A stretch of 64,000 nucleotides of DNA from Casuarius casuarius. Its lineage: Eukaryota > Chordata > Aves > Casuariiformes > Casuariidae. Shown here piece by piece: positions 25,021 to 38,300 of this stretch. A program made the position numbers and the translations under genes. The notes beneath the pieces are model-generated. The model had not been told where the DNA came from. It made no database searches and was given only the letters and a program-made list of their open reading frames with translations. Within the stretch, counting starts at the first letter, position 1, and each line of letters starts with the position of its first letter. The DNA lies in the NCBI GenBank assembly GCA_003342895.1, contig PTFA01000271.1, positions 248,409 to 312,408 of the forward strand, given 5' to 3'.

Positions 25021-28000
25021 TGGGACCAGCCCAATTGCTCGGGGTGCCTTCCCTGGCCTTGGAGCAGGGCAGTGGTGGTAGCTCTTAGCTGCTGAGAAGT
25101 CATGCATTTGCGGTTGATGTTACTGATGTTCCCAGGTGCATAAATTGTGCCGTGGGATGCTGCGTTGTCCCCAGGAGCATCCTTTCCTCACAAAACCCTT
25201 TCTAGGACAACCCGACACTTGCTTTTTTTGCCCTAACCAGCTGTTTTCCAGTGCTGGCTTTGAGCCGCAGGGGTGTGAGGGGGGGCTGGCTGCGGTCAGC
25301 CTCTCTTCATGCCCGCAGTGAAAGGGTTAGTTACATCCTGCTCCTCTCCACTGCCTTCGCTCCTTGCAAGTGCTAAGAGCTTACAACTGCTCATAGGGTT
25401 GCTGCATAATTTATAATGGGAGAAGTGTGTGCTTAATTTATAATGGGAGAAGTGCTAGGGTTTGTCTGTAAGGACAACTCTGGGATCGTGGGGTGAAGGT
25501 TACAGATTCTGATCTCTTACCTGTGTTAAAAAATGACTTCATGAAATAAAGAGGTGGGACAGATTGAGTGAAGTCTTCGCTTAACCCTGTCTCAGCTCTG
25601 CAGCAGCTCATGGGCTCACTAAGTACACACAGCTTTAGCTCTTCTTACTGGCTAAGCATGAGCTACACTGCAAATTTTACAGGTGTCTCAAGGTGTGGTT
25701 TTGTTCTCCATAAAATATGAAGAGACAAACTGTGCAGTCCCAGCACAGCTCTGAATATCTACCCTTCCCAAAAGAGGCTGGGGCAGGGAGGATATAGCTC
25801 TGCTGTGCATTAGGGCAAAAGCATGGATGTGAGCTGACACCATGACTCAAGTGCAGAGAGAGAGGGCAAATATCTGCAAAGCCCAAAGTTGAGCAGCTGG
25901 GCAAGGATGTTCCTAATAACCCCACCGCCCTGGCCTGTGTGCTCAGTAGCTTCTTTATGTGCTTGATGGGACAATGAGCTACTGTCCTTAACCCTTCTCC
26001 TCTGGGAAGATGTGGAATGAGCGGGACGTTCTCAGTCTGGGTCTATCAATGACAATATTGGCTGACTGGTGGTGGGAGGGGTGGTTATGGTGAGACTTAC
26101 TTCACAAGCTGTAAGTTAAGGAGCAAATCACTGTTGAAGTAGACACCAACCTCATGTCTTCTGTGACAAGGCCCTGGGAGGCCCATCTGCCCCAAGGCTT
26201 GGTATCATCTCAGAGCTGACGCAGGTGGTGCCCTGTCTGTGCAAAAGGGCCTGATACACGGAGCAGCCCACTACCAGCGCTGTCACAAAAAGAACTGAAA
26301 GTCTAGAAAAATGTGCCAGTATAAAAATAGTGCCCTATGTTAATTGGTGCATCTTTTGAAAGCACTTGCAGACGTTAATAATGATGACATTTAGGGAATG
26401 GAAGGAGAGGGAGACTTCAAAAAGGACATAGTTAAACATAAAAATCATTAATGGTGTACTTCCTGGGCAAATTCAGGGGTGCATGTACCCATCCAGACTG
26501 ATGTAACTAGGGGTCGATTTTTATCCTGATTTTCTTAAATCTGTGTGGTTCTCATTGTGGATGTCTACATCTCTTTTGGCATAAAGAGCGTGCACTACTG
26601 CATAAGCTACAGGACTGGTCTGCTGCCAGAGACAGTAGCTGGCTTTTCTTGTCTCTTGGTCCAGGTACCAGTGGAGGTAGATGGTCAACCCCAGGCGGAC
26701 GATGTTACAGCCTGGTTAAAAGAAACTGACAGTTATTTTGCCCTCATTTGGCTGGTGATTCTTGTATTTTGCTCAGTTCAGGCAGCAAAGCTGGTGTGGT
26801 CCATTTGTCTTTCACAGCAGGCTCTCTTCTCTCCCTTTCGAATTCACTTATCTGGCTGCTGCCCCCCTCTGTCATGTATCAATCACAGATCCTGTGATTT
26901 CCTGCATTTGCTATCACAAGGAAAAATTCAGCTGCTTCCACTCCAGGTTAAATACCTCACCAGCACTATTCCCTGTGGAAAAGGGAGCAAACTAGGCTTG
27001 ATGTAACTCACGGACTAATGGAAACAGAACTGGAAACTGAGAAACTTCAGCTCAGCTGCTGCGTTGTGCTGTGATGATCAGTGTGCCCCACGGAGCTGAA
27101 AGCAAGGTTGGATTCGGAGAAGAAATGAGATCTTTACCCAGATTTGGCAAAAAGAGCACATACAATCAACCTGAGGAGTTTAACTTTTTTCCAAATCGTT
27201 GCACTTCAAAATTTTGCCATGAGAGACAAATTCCAGGATATTTTGCAGTTTCCCTAAAAAAACCAGAAAGTTGGAAAGCTTAATTTTCCCCCCAAATTAA
27301 CTTTTTAAGGGTTAAATAATCTGAAAATGAAACGAGATTAATTTCAAGCAAAATAAAATAGTTTGGTGAACCCAATATAGTTTTCCAGTTCTGTAATTCA
27401 CTGGAGGAAAAAAAATGGTGAGCTAGTGCAATACTATCTATTTTTCTCATTTTATACTGTCCCCCCAAAAATCAAAACAAAACTTGCAAAAATTCTAAAA
27501 TTGCCTACACTGAGAGGTTAATTCAGTAGCCTTTTGGGGCGCAGTCACTTTTGCCGTCCTGCTGTAGTCAGATCCCTTAGTGGTTTATGCAGGATTTTTG
27601 CTCAGCAGGATGGAAAAGGATCATTTTCAGTAGGAAACACCTCCATATAGCCACAGTACTTCACAGGAGCGCTCGACGGAGGCTGCAGGGCTGAACTCCC
27701 TTTCAGCATACTGTAAGGACAGGGCTTCTCTGCTACCTGTCTAGCAGTTCCCACCTGCTTGCGGGCAGCCATGGGTGCACAGGCTCTCACCTGCCCCAGC
27801 CTTCCGGGGCACCTCCGTCTTCCTCCTCTTTCTAGGCTGCCAAGCTCTTGTATCTTCGTACTGGATGCAAAGGGACTGTGGTGCTAAAAAAATGAAGTCC
27901 TGGTGAAGCGAGGTGGCAACCTTGTCATTTACAGCAGTGACACAGAAATCCTGAGAGTTGTAAATATGCTGAAATAGCTGGAGAGTGGGGAGAGTGCGAC

Positions 28001-28744
28001 CTGTGGGGCCGAGGCTCCTCTGCAGAAATGATGTCAAGTGCTCTCTTTGCAGCTTTGCAGGGGGAGGTAAAATATGACAGGGTCATAGCTTGTGGGGAAG
28101 AGGAGCGGAGCTGGACGCTGATGGGACAGGACGAAATGTGTCAGCCAAAGAGCATGTTGATTCTTTTGGAAACGGGGCCTTTCCTGACAGTTCCCATCAG
28201 GCTCCGTGAGTACCGGTGAGGTGCAGGTTCCTCCGTTGGCCTTCCCTTGCCTCGAGCACCGCTGCCACAACAGCACAGCAAGGCTGAGGGTCACCCCAGG
28301 ATCCCTTTCCAGGTCTGCAGAAGTCGTGCCTGGGCCTGGGTCGCACCTCCCTTGGGCCAGACACTGAGACCCTCAGCAGCCCACCTCCACCCTTATGTAT
28401 CACGGCTGTCTGTAGGCATCCAAGTTGGAGAGCTGCAGGCATGCCAGGGGCTTTCAGCAGCACAGTCAGCTCCCATGACCAGGTTCCTGCCCACTCCCAA
28501 TCAGCTGTTTCCCACTCAAAGTTCCCAACCACTCCTAAAAAGCATGGTGTCACCGTCCAGCCAGGGTGCTCGCTGCTCATGGGTGTTCCCAGCCTCCTTC
28601 TGCTGCAGGTGGCTGACCGAAGCTGCCTCGCTAGGACCACCGTTGTGCTCGGTATGTTTGTGTCCTGTTTCTTTCTTCTTCAGTTGTTGTGAGCCTGCAA
28701 TGACGTTTGATAAATCCCACCCTCCGCTGGGCACCTGAAATCGG
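25021..28744. other. Intergenic DNA, no gene recognised
   Basis: Follows the small CpG island. Open frames of 153 codons (26545..27006 +) and 163/147 codons (28247..28738 + and 28197..28640 -) show no recognisable domain and overlap one another on opposite strands, as expected by chance. Confidence 0.5.
25407..25454. repeat. Two-copy tandem repeat, 27-bp period
   Basis: The block TAATTTATAATGGGAGAAGT occurs at 25407 and again at 25434, identical over 21 bases. It is a recent local duplication a few hundred bases downstream of the isolated CpG island. Confidence 0.9.
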
Positions 28745-28930
28745 TTTGACCTTCCTGAAAAGTTTCTTCATAAGCTTTCCTGTGGTGATGCCTCTCAAAA
28801 GAGGTATCATCTCATTTTATGGATGGGAGGAATTTGAAGTGTGGGGGAGTTGCTTACATACCTGTGGTCACTCAGCAAGTTGGTGGCTGACCTGGGAGTA
28901 AAACTGAAGTCTGTTAACGTGGTGCTTGCT
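28745..28930 (-). mobile_element. MIR SINE relic
   Basis: The + strand reads as reverse-complement MIR: CTCATTTTATGGATGGGAGG, then GGTCACTCAGCAAGTTGGTGG, then GACCTGGGAGTAAAACTGAA. Motif order and spacing fit the MIR core well. MIR elements were active in early amniotes, so survival here indicates old, undisturbed sequence. Confidence 0.7.
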
Positions 28931-30489
28931 CTTGTCATTAAGGATGATCTGCAATATTTGTATCCCATAGGCTTCAGTGCTGTGCTTGTAGATCAGGCAG
29001 AAAGACTGCTCCAAAACAGTCTAGTTTTAGAGCTGGCATAATCGTAATTCCTGCACCACTAAAAGGGTGAGGGGAGAGCAGATAAAAATCAGAAAATTAG
29101 AAGTTATTACAATAAAAGCCAAAGTGCTAGAAGCCAAAAATGTCATTGTAATGTGAGTTTTATTTTGACAGTGTTCTATTATATTGTATAAGAGGTTGAA
29201 CATATGCAAGAATATTTTGGTTGGTAATTATCTGATTTGTGATATGTAGCTAATGTGTATTTGTTGTTCTGCCGTACATTATGCAGTAGCAATTCATTTC
29301 TAACCTACATTAACTGGCAATATAGCAGTTCAGTGCAGAAATTAAAGGCATAAACATAAGTTTTACTTAGGCTGAGTTAAGAGACTAGCAGTCCTGGTCA
29401 GTGGAGCCCTTCTGGGATGATGTAGGTCACCTGAAGTTCCTCCTCTGAACCATCTGCAAGTGGAACTCACTTTTTGCCTGTGTAGATTTCTGTGGTGTAT
29501 ATCCAAAGGTAAATGCTTAACACAGATGATGTAAATGCCCTGCTTTGCCATAGGCCTATGGGTCCACAGTTGTTTCTGGACCAGTGGAGAGGGCTGACAT
29601 TTAGCATCCTTTACAGTCAGCCCCAAGAAGTATCAAGTCTGGAGAGGGAGCACTTTTAAATAGTTGGTGGGGAAAAAAACATGTTGCAGTTCACTGCAGA
29701 CTTCTGTAAGAGACTCTAAGTTCAACCAGCTCTCCGAGGGTGTCATTTCTCTCCTTGGTGGTACTTTGTCTCCGTAACTCACCCAGTCCAGCAGAGTACA
29801 CCCCAAGATGATACTGGGTATTCCCAAAGTATCCGACAAGCAGAAATGCAGTATTCAGAGAGATCTGGTTACCAGCTGGCAGGGGAGCCTCCGCACGCAG
29901 GAGGGATCAGCCTGACAGCTTACCTATTCTGAAATGAGTTTGTGGAAAGTGTTGTCCCTGCAGACTGCACTAATCAATAGCAAAGATCTGCAGGAGTGGC
30001 TTTCAAATTAGATAAGCTTTTGGGCTGATGTTTGAATGATAGTAACAATATAAACACTTGCCTGAATACCCTCCTGTCATTACATTCCTAACAATGCTTA
30101 TATAAGAACATTTGTATTTTAGGAGATTTTAATTTTTTTCTCTTTACTTAATGACACTGCTAAATAAAAGCATTCATTAATTACTCTTGTTTATTGTAAT
30201 TCATCAATTAAATGAGTAAGGCTATTAGGGTAAATATGTTAGAAGCATTATCAAAGATTAAAGAGACAGTGCTCATTTAAAAATCTATTGAGTGTGCATC
30301 AAATGTTTCCCCATTCCTAGAACATTAAAAAAGGATGTTTTAAAGACCTCTCGTATTGGTGCTACACAGGAGAAGAAGGATCTCATGGCTCCTGCTATTG
30401 CAGGCTGTGTCACAGCATCTTTTCACTAGGGAAGGAGGGGGCAGGATGAGAGCATGAGGGCAGGATGAGGATGAGATGTGTCCACTAGT
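28931..30489. other. Intergenic DNA with an AT-rich CNE-like block
   Basis: No gene. 29990..30300 is AT-rich and carries several homeodomain-type TAATTA/ATTAAT motifs without simple repeats, a texture common in conserved noncoding elements. Conservation cannot be tested here. Confidence 0.45.
30439..30469. repeat. Two-copy direct repeat, 19-bp period
   Basis: GGGCAGGATGAG occurs at 30439 and 30458 inside a purine-rich patch just left of the CR1 relic. Confidence 0.85.
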
Positions 30490-30665
30490 CCTATTGCAAC
30501 TGTCTTACTCTTCTTATTGTTAGAAACCATGTCTAATCTCTAGTCTAAATTTATTCTTGGCCAGTTTCTACCCATTTGCTCTTGTGCCAGTATTGTCCTT
30601 CAGCTTATCTGTCCTCTGGCTGCTGTAATTTATGCCCTGTTTACATTTCTTTCTGCCTAAGCAAT
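30490..30665 (-). mobile_element. CR1 LINE relic
   Basis: Contains TTGTTAGAAACCATGTCTAA, then CTAAATTTATTCTTGGCCAG, then CTACCCATTTGCTCTTGTGC. These are consecutive pieces of an older CR1 3' region in reverse complement. Similarity fades after about 30665. Confidence 0.78.
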
Positions 30666-33600
30666 GAAGATCTATGAAACATGTCCATTCTGCTTTAGTT
30701 TGTAGCCAGTTTCACTTTCTTAATTGCTCCAGTGCCAGGGTTTCAAGCAACACAAGGGAACATCCTTTGTTTTAAAAAGAAAAGCTTTCATTCAGGCTGT
30801 GTAATATTGTGGGTGTATTTTCTATTTGAGTGAAGGTCTGTGAATGCTCAATTTTTTCACAAAATTGAGAAGCTGGGCCAAATTCAATCTGACAGAATCC
30901 ATGTGAAATGGTTAAATAAATAACAACAGAAAGAAGACTTTTCAGACCCTGCATTGTGCCAGGGATCAAGAAAGAAAAGTGATAGGATGGTATTTGTTGT
31001 TGGCGCTATCCAAGTGTAAATAATAAGGCTGCGATTAGCATGTAGCCTTTTCTAGAAAGAATGCCTGGTGCTTGCCTGTTATGCTGGCTGGTTTTTTTTA
31101 AGGAGAACTTTGCAGAATTGAATCAATCTGGTGCATTTAATAGGGACTAGAGCTGGTGAATGCTGCAGCAACGATGTCATGCACATCCCAACTTCAGGGC
31201 AGATCATTAGGAGTGCAAGGGGTTGAGGACTGAGCTTTTTCGGGGGGTCCTTGCACTGTCAGTGAGATCTGGAAGCCTAGTTCATTCATGTCCATTTTGA
31301 AAAATCTCAGCCTCTGTTTCTAGCTCATGACAGTTAAGACTTGCTGATGAATAACAAGGACCTAAAAGTTGTTGAAGGTGATGAAGTGTCTATGAAATAT
31401 GCTCCTCCACAAGGTCATGTTTGCATATATTCTTTTTACTGCTACTGTTTTCAGACTTCCTTCCATACACCTTTAATACAGAGGGAGATATTGCCCTGGT
31501 AGCTACAGATCTTCAGGCTTAATTTCCTAAGTGCCTGAGTTTGTCATGAAGAAGTTGCTGCAGGGTTAAAAGTAGCTCTATTTCTCAGTCACTTTCTTTG
31601 TCAAATCAGTCTTTTCATTTGAGGGTACCTTCTTGCATCCCACATTTACAGCATGAGGTGTGCTGGAGTGGGCATTGGAGGCACCAGTTTCTAGAAGTAT
31701 CTGTATTAGAGAAATGAAGAAATAATGTGTCTACCTCCCAACACTGAGAAAGGAGCATGTGTCATGGACACTCTTTCAGAAACAGAAAGATCCCAAAAGC
31801 CAAGCAAATGGGTGTCAGATACTGCATGAGGTTTATGAAAACCAGCCAGGGAAGAGAGAGCGCAGCCTTGGAGTCGGTCTCATGACTGACCTGCCCAAGC
31901 TTCTCATGGGAGGCATAAGCCAACCCTTCTCATGGCTGAAACTACTCAGCACATTTTGTTCCAGTTCCTTTGAATGGGGAGGTTTTCCAAGAATTCAGAG
32001 CCTGTGGAGCTGCTGAAGAATAGAGGCACCAACAGGATCTATCTCTGCTGAGAAACAGAGGCTTTGGGAGCTAGGTGGCTTCATAAAAATATTTTTTTTG
32101 CATCCTGTTCCCTGGTGCAGAGGATCAGAGACTGCAAGAGTATCAGGATTTCAGCTTCTCTGTTTCCCTGGCTCTCTTTCAACTCTGAAGGATGCTCTTT
32201 GGGCAGAAAATCTCAACGTATCTATAGAGCTAATGGGTAGCTGGTCAACTCTGCATGGAGTGCTGATGATTTCTGTTGCCATATTGCCACCTGTACCCAG
32301 TACAGAGCCATGTTCTCCTTAATTACTGACAAAAATGTCTCTTCAGAAGCCTCCCAATAATTACTCAAGCACCCACTTAAGTGGCTTTTAATTTAGACTC
32401 CCCACCCTCCCACACTCCTACAATTTCTAATTGCCAAGCACAGCTAGTCTTGTGAGTAAGCTTCTGCCAAAAGAAATTCACATAACTTGCCCCCTGGTTT
32501 ATACTACCTTGCATGAACAATACTGAAAGCTTGGTGAGCCCATAGCATCTCAAAAAAATGGTATTTCCAACAGACTAAAGCAGAAGCATTCAATCATAAT
32601 GAAGGATGAAAGCTCTTATTGTGGGTTTCCCTGCATCTGACAGCACTTGGCAATGCTATTTCACCTTTTGTTGGAGTGCTGCATGCTGCCTTGCCAGCTT
32701 GCCTCATCACTAGAGGCTCCCTGTTACCCCTGGCATGGGGGCTGGTGTGTTGCACAGAGCCAACAGCTGCCCCAAGAGTGCCTACAGGCTCCTGTAAATG
32801 CAACAGGACTGGTGACAAGGAAAGACCATGACCATCACGTCAAGGGCCACAGAAGGGGCAGCTGACACAGTCCCAGAGAGCGATGAGGAAGGAGAAGGAG
32901 GATGGTTGGGGAGATGAGCGTTCCCAACTTTGCAGCTCTGTTGTGGAGTAAAGAGGGAAATTCAGGGGATCATGTCCTCCCGTCTTGGAGGACCCAGCTG
33001 CATTCAAAAGGGAAGGCTCTGGGGAGTGACTTTGATGGGCAGGCAGGGGCCATGACTTGTTTCTCCATGCCTGCTAGAAAGACATTGCTCTCTCCACCTG
33101 TTTCTGCTGTTACAGCGGTGGTCTCTGGACACCAAATTCAACCAATGACTTGTTATCTGTAGCAGGGCTCCAGTAACCCTTTAACTGAACAGTGTTTTTT
33201 GCATTAGTTGGTGTAATAAGACCAGAGAAACACTAACTCTTTACTTAAAGTGGCAAAGAAACACACATATGAAGAGAGGACAGGCAAACAAGAAAGCAAG
33301 GCCAAACAGAGAAGAGGAAAGAAATCATATAGTCCCAGAATTCCTTGTCCAAGGTAGGAGCTGTAGGGAGGCTATGAATAAAGGAAGCAAGGAAACAAAG
33401 TTGCCAATGTCCAAAAGCTATTCTTGGAAAGCCCCAGAAGAGCCTTACAAAGTGGTTAGAGCAGCTATTGCAACTCTGCTTTGAGCAGTTCTGGAGTTCA
33501 GCAGTCAGAGGGCAGAAAAGGCCAAAGATGTAATTCATGTGAGAGAGAGACATATTAGTGATACAGGCTGGGAGGCTGAGATGAATGCCTATAGAAGATC

Positions 33601-34069
33601 CAGCCTAACAATCTGTAATGGTGCTTTTCTCCTGTGAAAAATTCCATTTTGTCAAAACTGGGGGAAGGAGAAAGGAAACAGTCATTTCAGAAGAGCTTGT
33701 AGTACAGCGATTTGAAGATCCAGTTTTGTGCACCTGCTCTGCCTAATGCAGAAGCGGAGACTTGAGTCTTGGTCTCGAGAGTGGGGGGACCGTCAGCTCT
33801 CCTGCAGCAATATGCTTTCTTGCTCTTTTGACGTTTCACAGTGAGCTCCAAAAGGCTTCATTTTCATTCCTTGTGGGGAGGAAACATAACTTTGAAACCT
33901 TGGGATTTTTTGCAAAGTGGATTTCCATTCATATCAGTTCTAATACTGAATGACAGTAGCTAAGTCTCAGAAGTCAGATGGAAGAGACTATTTGTGATTG
34001 CCTAGTCTGGTCTCTTGTTTTACTCAAGTCAGGACTCCATAGAGCAGTCCCAGAAAGTTCTCTGTGATA
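30666..34069. other. Intergenic DNA, no gene recognised
   Basis: Mixed-composition sequence with only short frames (up to 102 codons). No recognisable repeat, RNA gene or domain. Confidence 0.5.
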
Positions 34070-34325
34070 GGAATATATCAATAGGACAAGAAACTTCTAG
34101 AAAAGTGAGATTTGGATTAGACATTGGGAAGAGCCTTTCTCAGCTGAGGGTGGTGCAGAGCAACATTCCCAAGGGACCTGTGGGATTTCCACTGCTGCAG
34201 GTCCCTAAGCAGGGATTGGACCAACCTTGTCAGCGATGATTAAGGTACTGCTGGCATGGTGCAGGGGTGACCTCTCCAGGGTCCTTTGTACCCTGTGTGC
34301 TATGATATCAGCTCATCTATTTTTG
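34070..34325 (+). mobile_element. CR1 LINE relic (3' end, sense)
   Basis: Motif order matches a CR1 3' end in sense orientation: TTTGGATTAGACATTGGGAA, GTGGTGCAGAGCAACATTCC, GATTTCCACTGCTGCAGGTC, then GGATTGGACCAACCTTGTCA near the terminus. It lies tail-to-tail with the next CR1 copy. Confidence 0.72.
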
Positions 34326-34334
34326 AAAGAGGTT

Positions 34335-35310
34335 GACTATTAGGGTAAAATGATAGAGAATCCATCACAACTCTTGCCGTATCATCCTCTTGATGAATTA
34401 CCATTGCTATTAACAATAAACACGAGCCTTGCCTTGACTTATAGACTCCGCATCTCATTCTGACTTTGCTGGATTGAAGAGCCCCTCCTTTCAAAAATGT
34501 TCTTATTGAGAAGTGAGATATTTATCACTCAGGGCCAAGTCATCTCTGTCATTCTCTTGGATACAGACAATCTCAAGCATTTTTCTTCTGCAGCCAGACT
34601 TTCAGCCACAGAAAACTTTAAGTGGCTACAGTATTAACAGGCAAAGTACAACTGAGTAATAAGAGCATTTTCACAGAGTGGCCTTGTGTGAACCCCCTGT
34701 AGCTGTATTTATTATTGCACTAAACAGACTGAATTGCTCAAGTCTCTTGCTGTACGGGTATCCTTTGTAGACCACAGGCCCTCTTGCAGCTATTCTCTGA
34801 TCCCTTCTTATTTGTCAATGTCCCTTCTGAAGTGCATCAGCTGGATTTTGTGTGTTTTGTGATAGCAGTGTTTGCAACATTGGGTACAAACGAAATGGAG
34901 CATCTTTGCTTCTACTCCTCATTAACACTGCTCATATACCCAGTGGTAGCTTTTCTGGAGGCTTGTGGAGAAAACTCCTGTTCAGTCATATATCTCTCAC
35001 GACTCCCAAGTCCTAGGCAGAGTTATTGCTTTCCAGAAAACAGTGCCTAATCTTAAATTAATATAGCCTGCACTCTTTGCCCCTGGAGGTTTGATCTTAT
35101 AGCTGGTTGCATTAAAATGAAACTTGTTTGTATGCACTCAGTTTCCCAGTCAGTTCAATTTAGTCTCTTCACCAGACCTACTGCAATCATTAATTACTAT
35201 TCCGTTAGTCTTTGAATCCTTGGCAAACTTAGATTTGCTTCCAGGCCATTGAGATCTTTATTGGTATCTGGATCACAATAACTGTTTCTGAGACTGGGTG
35301 GAGAGAGGAT
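34335..35310 (-). mobile_element. CR1 LINE relic, about 1 kb, antisense
   Basis: Reverse-complement CR1 reading from the 3' end into the reverse-transcriptase region: AGAATCCATCACAACTCTTG at 34358, GGATTGAAGAGCCCCTCC near 34471, TTATTTGTCAATGTCCCTTC near 34808, and TGCTTCCAGGCCATTGAGAT near 35236. This is the longest repeat copy in the window. Stops and indels break any reverse-transcriptase frame. Confidence 0.78.
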
Positions 35311-38300
35311 ACTGGATTTGATTTTACTGGGCAAATGGAAAAGGTGATTTATTGCTGGAGAGAGAAAGAAATGACAATACAAATAGCAAGAGGTGTGTCT
35401 TGGGGTAGGGGTGTGTGTGGGAGAAGTGATGTATTCATCCAATTCCTTTTAACCTTGTGCTTTATATCAGTGGGAAATGAGGGAGTCTCCAAAACTTGTG
35501 CTAGCTGTATGACACCTGTAATCTGTTAGTTACATTTAGTGTTGAGTATGTCCCTGCAGTATGTGGGAGAAGTAAGCAGGTTTGGTTAAATGAGATGCAG
35601 TCTGGATGCGTGTAACTTCCGAGGCATCCTGAGGGCAGGATTAATGTTCCCGTGCTCCTATTCTGCAAAGCTGGATGAAAGTGGCTGTACCAGATTTGTC
35701 AGAGTCACTGCATTTCCTGCGAGCTCCCTGAACCTCAAGGAGTCTTTGTCAAGTGACAGAGCAATAGGCTGCCCCTTTGAAGCACTGCTCTCCCAACCCT
35801 GCAGGATTTGAGATGTGGCTTGTCTAAGGCTGTAAGTTCTGGGCTCCTTATAGGTTTGGAGACTACATGAAGAGAGAAGGGACAAGTTTGGGGTCAGGGA
35901 ACTTTCCAAGGCCTCTTTAGGTCTGTCAGAATCCATCATGGGCAGATAGAGAGATTTATGGGTGGGAACAAGAGGGAACTTGTTATTTCACTTGGACAGT
36001 TTCTCTCTTTTCTTCTCCTGCTTGGTGTATACCCGTACAATACCTGTGTATTAACAAGGTTGGTGTCACTTGCTGGGGAACAGGAGACCCCACAGTCCTG
36101 CTGGAGGAGTGTGATAGGGGTTTTATTCTCCCTCCCTTCCTTTCTATCATTCTCAATCATGCAGTTGGGCAGTTTTGCTTCAGCCAAGATCTAATCAGGA
36201 AGGATCCGTTTGACTTTCAGCAAAGTCAACTTGATGGAAACTTTAAATTGAAAGGCTGCTCCCCACACACTTGAAAATGGTTTTGGTTGGAATCAGTGTT
36301 TGGCTGTATGGCTACAATGTGAGGAGATTTCACAGTATGAGCAGCTTTATTTCGCACACAGAAGAGGGAAGAGCCACAGCCCCTTAGATCACCTGAGCCC
36401 CAGGGTTTGTTTGAAATTGCACTGAATGCCACACTCCCCTCTCCACCCAGACCAGATGACCTTCAAGCAAGTGAGATGTAAAGCCAGACACAACTAAGTT
36501 CAATGCCCATGAGAACTGGGCACTTACCACATTATTGAACGTGTAGGCCAAAATGTGCTACAGGCTATCAGTCACATAGAACTCAAAGAGAAGGACAGGG
36601 AGGGCTGGTCTGTCCTAGGGAGGGGAAGGTTATAGAAGTTGTCTTGTTCATGAAAATGCCACTGTCCTGAGGTATAAGGCCTGGAGTTAATTTATTGAAT
36701 GCCCCCCAGAAACTCCAGGTCTGCACAGCAAGCAGCAAAGCTCCCAATTCCTCTCCTGGAGGGTCAATTGTGTGGGCAGCCTCAGATGGGAGAAGTAGCC
36801 CTGCACACATCCACAGCAGCTCTGCTAACACAGCCTCTGCTGATGGGGTGCCCACAGCTAACCATACTCTCCTGGCCCGACTCTACTGGCTCTATTTTTT
36901 GTGTAAAATACACAAATCTCTTCCTTTCTCGAGCTAAAGGACACATGGAACAAAACTCTGCCTTTACCGACCTGTAGGCATTTCTGGTAGCTAATGATGT
37001 GGCTCCTCTAGTTTTACACCTCTGTGTTTTGGGAAGGAATTTAGCATGGTGTGTCTGAGTGAAGTAAGAGTAAGTCAGTTGCCCTCCTGCTAGGTCTTCC
37101 AGCTCTCCTCTGCTCCCTGGAAGAGAAAGGACAAGCTTCAGATAGAGAAGAGCATGGACTGCATGTTCATTCTCAGGCTCACAGCTGGGGTTGTTCTGTG
37201 GTGGCTATTTCCCATAGTTCATCCTCAACCCCTTGCTCTGCATTAAAAGCACATGAGATGTGTTTTTTTCATCTTTTTCATATGCTGTTAATACAGACAT
37301 AAGATCTAGGATGACATCTCAGGTCCACATACTCCCTTCCCTTGCAGTTCCTTGTGGGCTCCTGTGGCTTAGCGCTATCAGGCAGGTGGCCAGAGATGAG
37401 AAAGACTGTAAGGAGGCAGATGGAGGGAGCTGTTGAATGGGAGCAGGGGAGCACACTAAGGAAAAGGAGTGTGTGTGTGCATGTGGGGGGGAGGGAGGCA
37501 GTCACCTGTCCTGTCTTTTAGTCTTTCAAATTCAGCAACTCTAGTAGAGGCAAGGAGATGCTCGAGTCTCCTTCCCGTATGCTAAGATTGGTGCTTCTAA
37601 GTCTGGAGCAGCTGGTTGGATGAGTGTCCCTCACACAGGAAGAGAAGGCTCTTAGCTCTGCCTTGTACAAGATTATCTGCAAATAAAGTGCCTATCCTTT
37701 CACTGTTCATTGATTGTAGACCCTTCAGTAAGGCCTCCTCCTTGCATTGCCTTAATGATTGAAGTGCTGTGTGGGAGATGTCATCGGGCAGGTGTTCGCA
37801 GGCCCTTTTGCTTGGACTCCTGCCACTAATGAGGCCACAACTGTAGAACATCATTGAGAGGACAGAAATTTTTCATATCCTGATCCCACTGCTGAAAGCA
37901 ATGGCAGAATGACTGATGGAGAGAACTGTTGCAGTGATGTGGTAGAGGCTTGAGATGAGCCCATCTTGAACAAGCCCCAGACCTCAATCTGGTATGTGGA
38001 CCAAGCACTGACCTGACTGCCAGTAGGTCCCTCTTCATATGTGGGAACAATTTCAGATGCCCCCTCCTGCTAATCATGCTGAGGCTTAGTTTTGTGGAGA
38101 CAACCTTTGCAGCAAGACCTAGGCAGCACACAATCAACCCTAGAATGACTTGTTCAGCCCAGCCCATGCAGGCAGCTTGTGTTGTTTAAAACATGAAGTC
38201 CTAAAACAGCAGAATTTTGAAGCATGGTCATCCCTGTTTAATTTTGATGGATTTTCTGAGGTAGAAAAATAAGCATTGTTTATTTTACTGGCAAAGGAAA

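Noticed and set aside
26545..27006. 153-codon open frame
   Set aside because: No recognisable domain, no promoter-like sequence and no splice structure that would support it.
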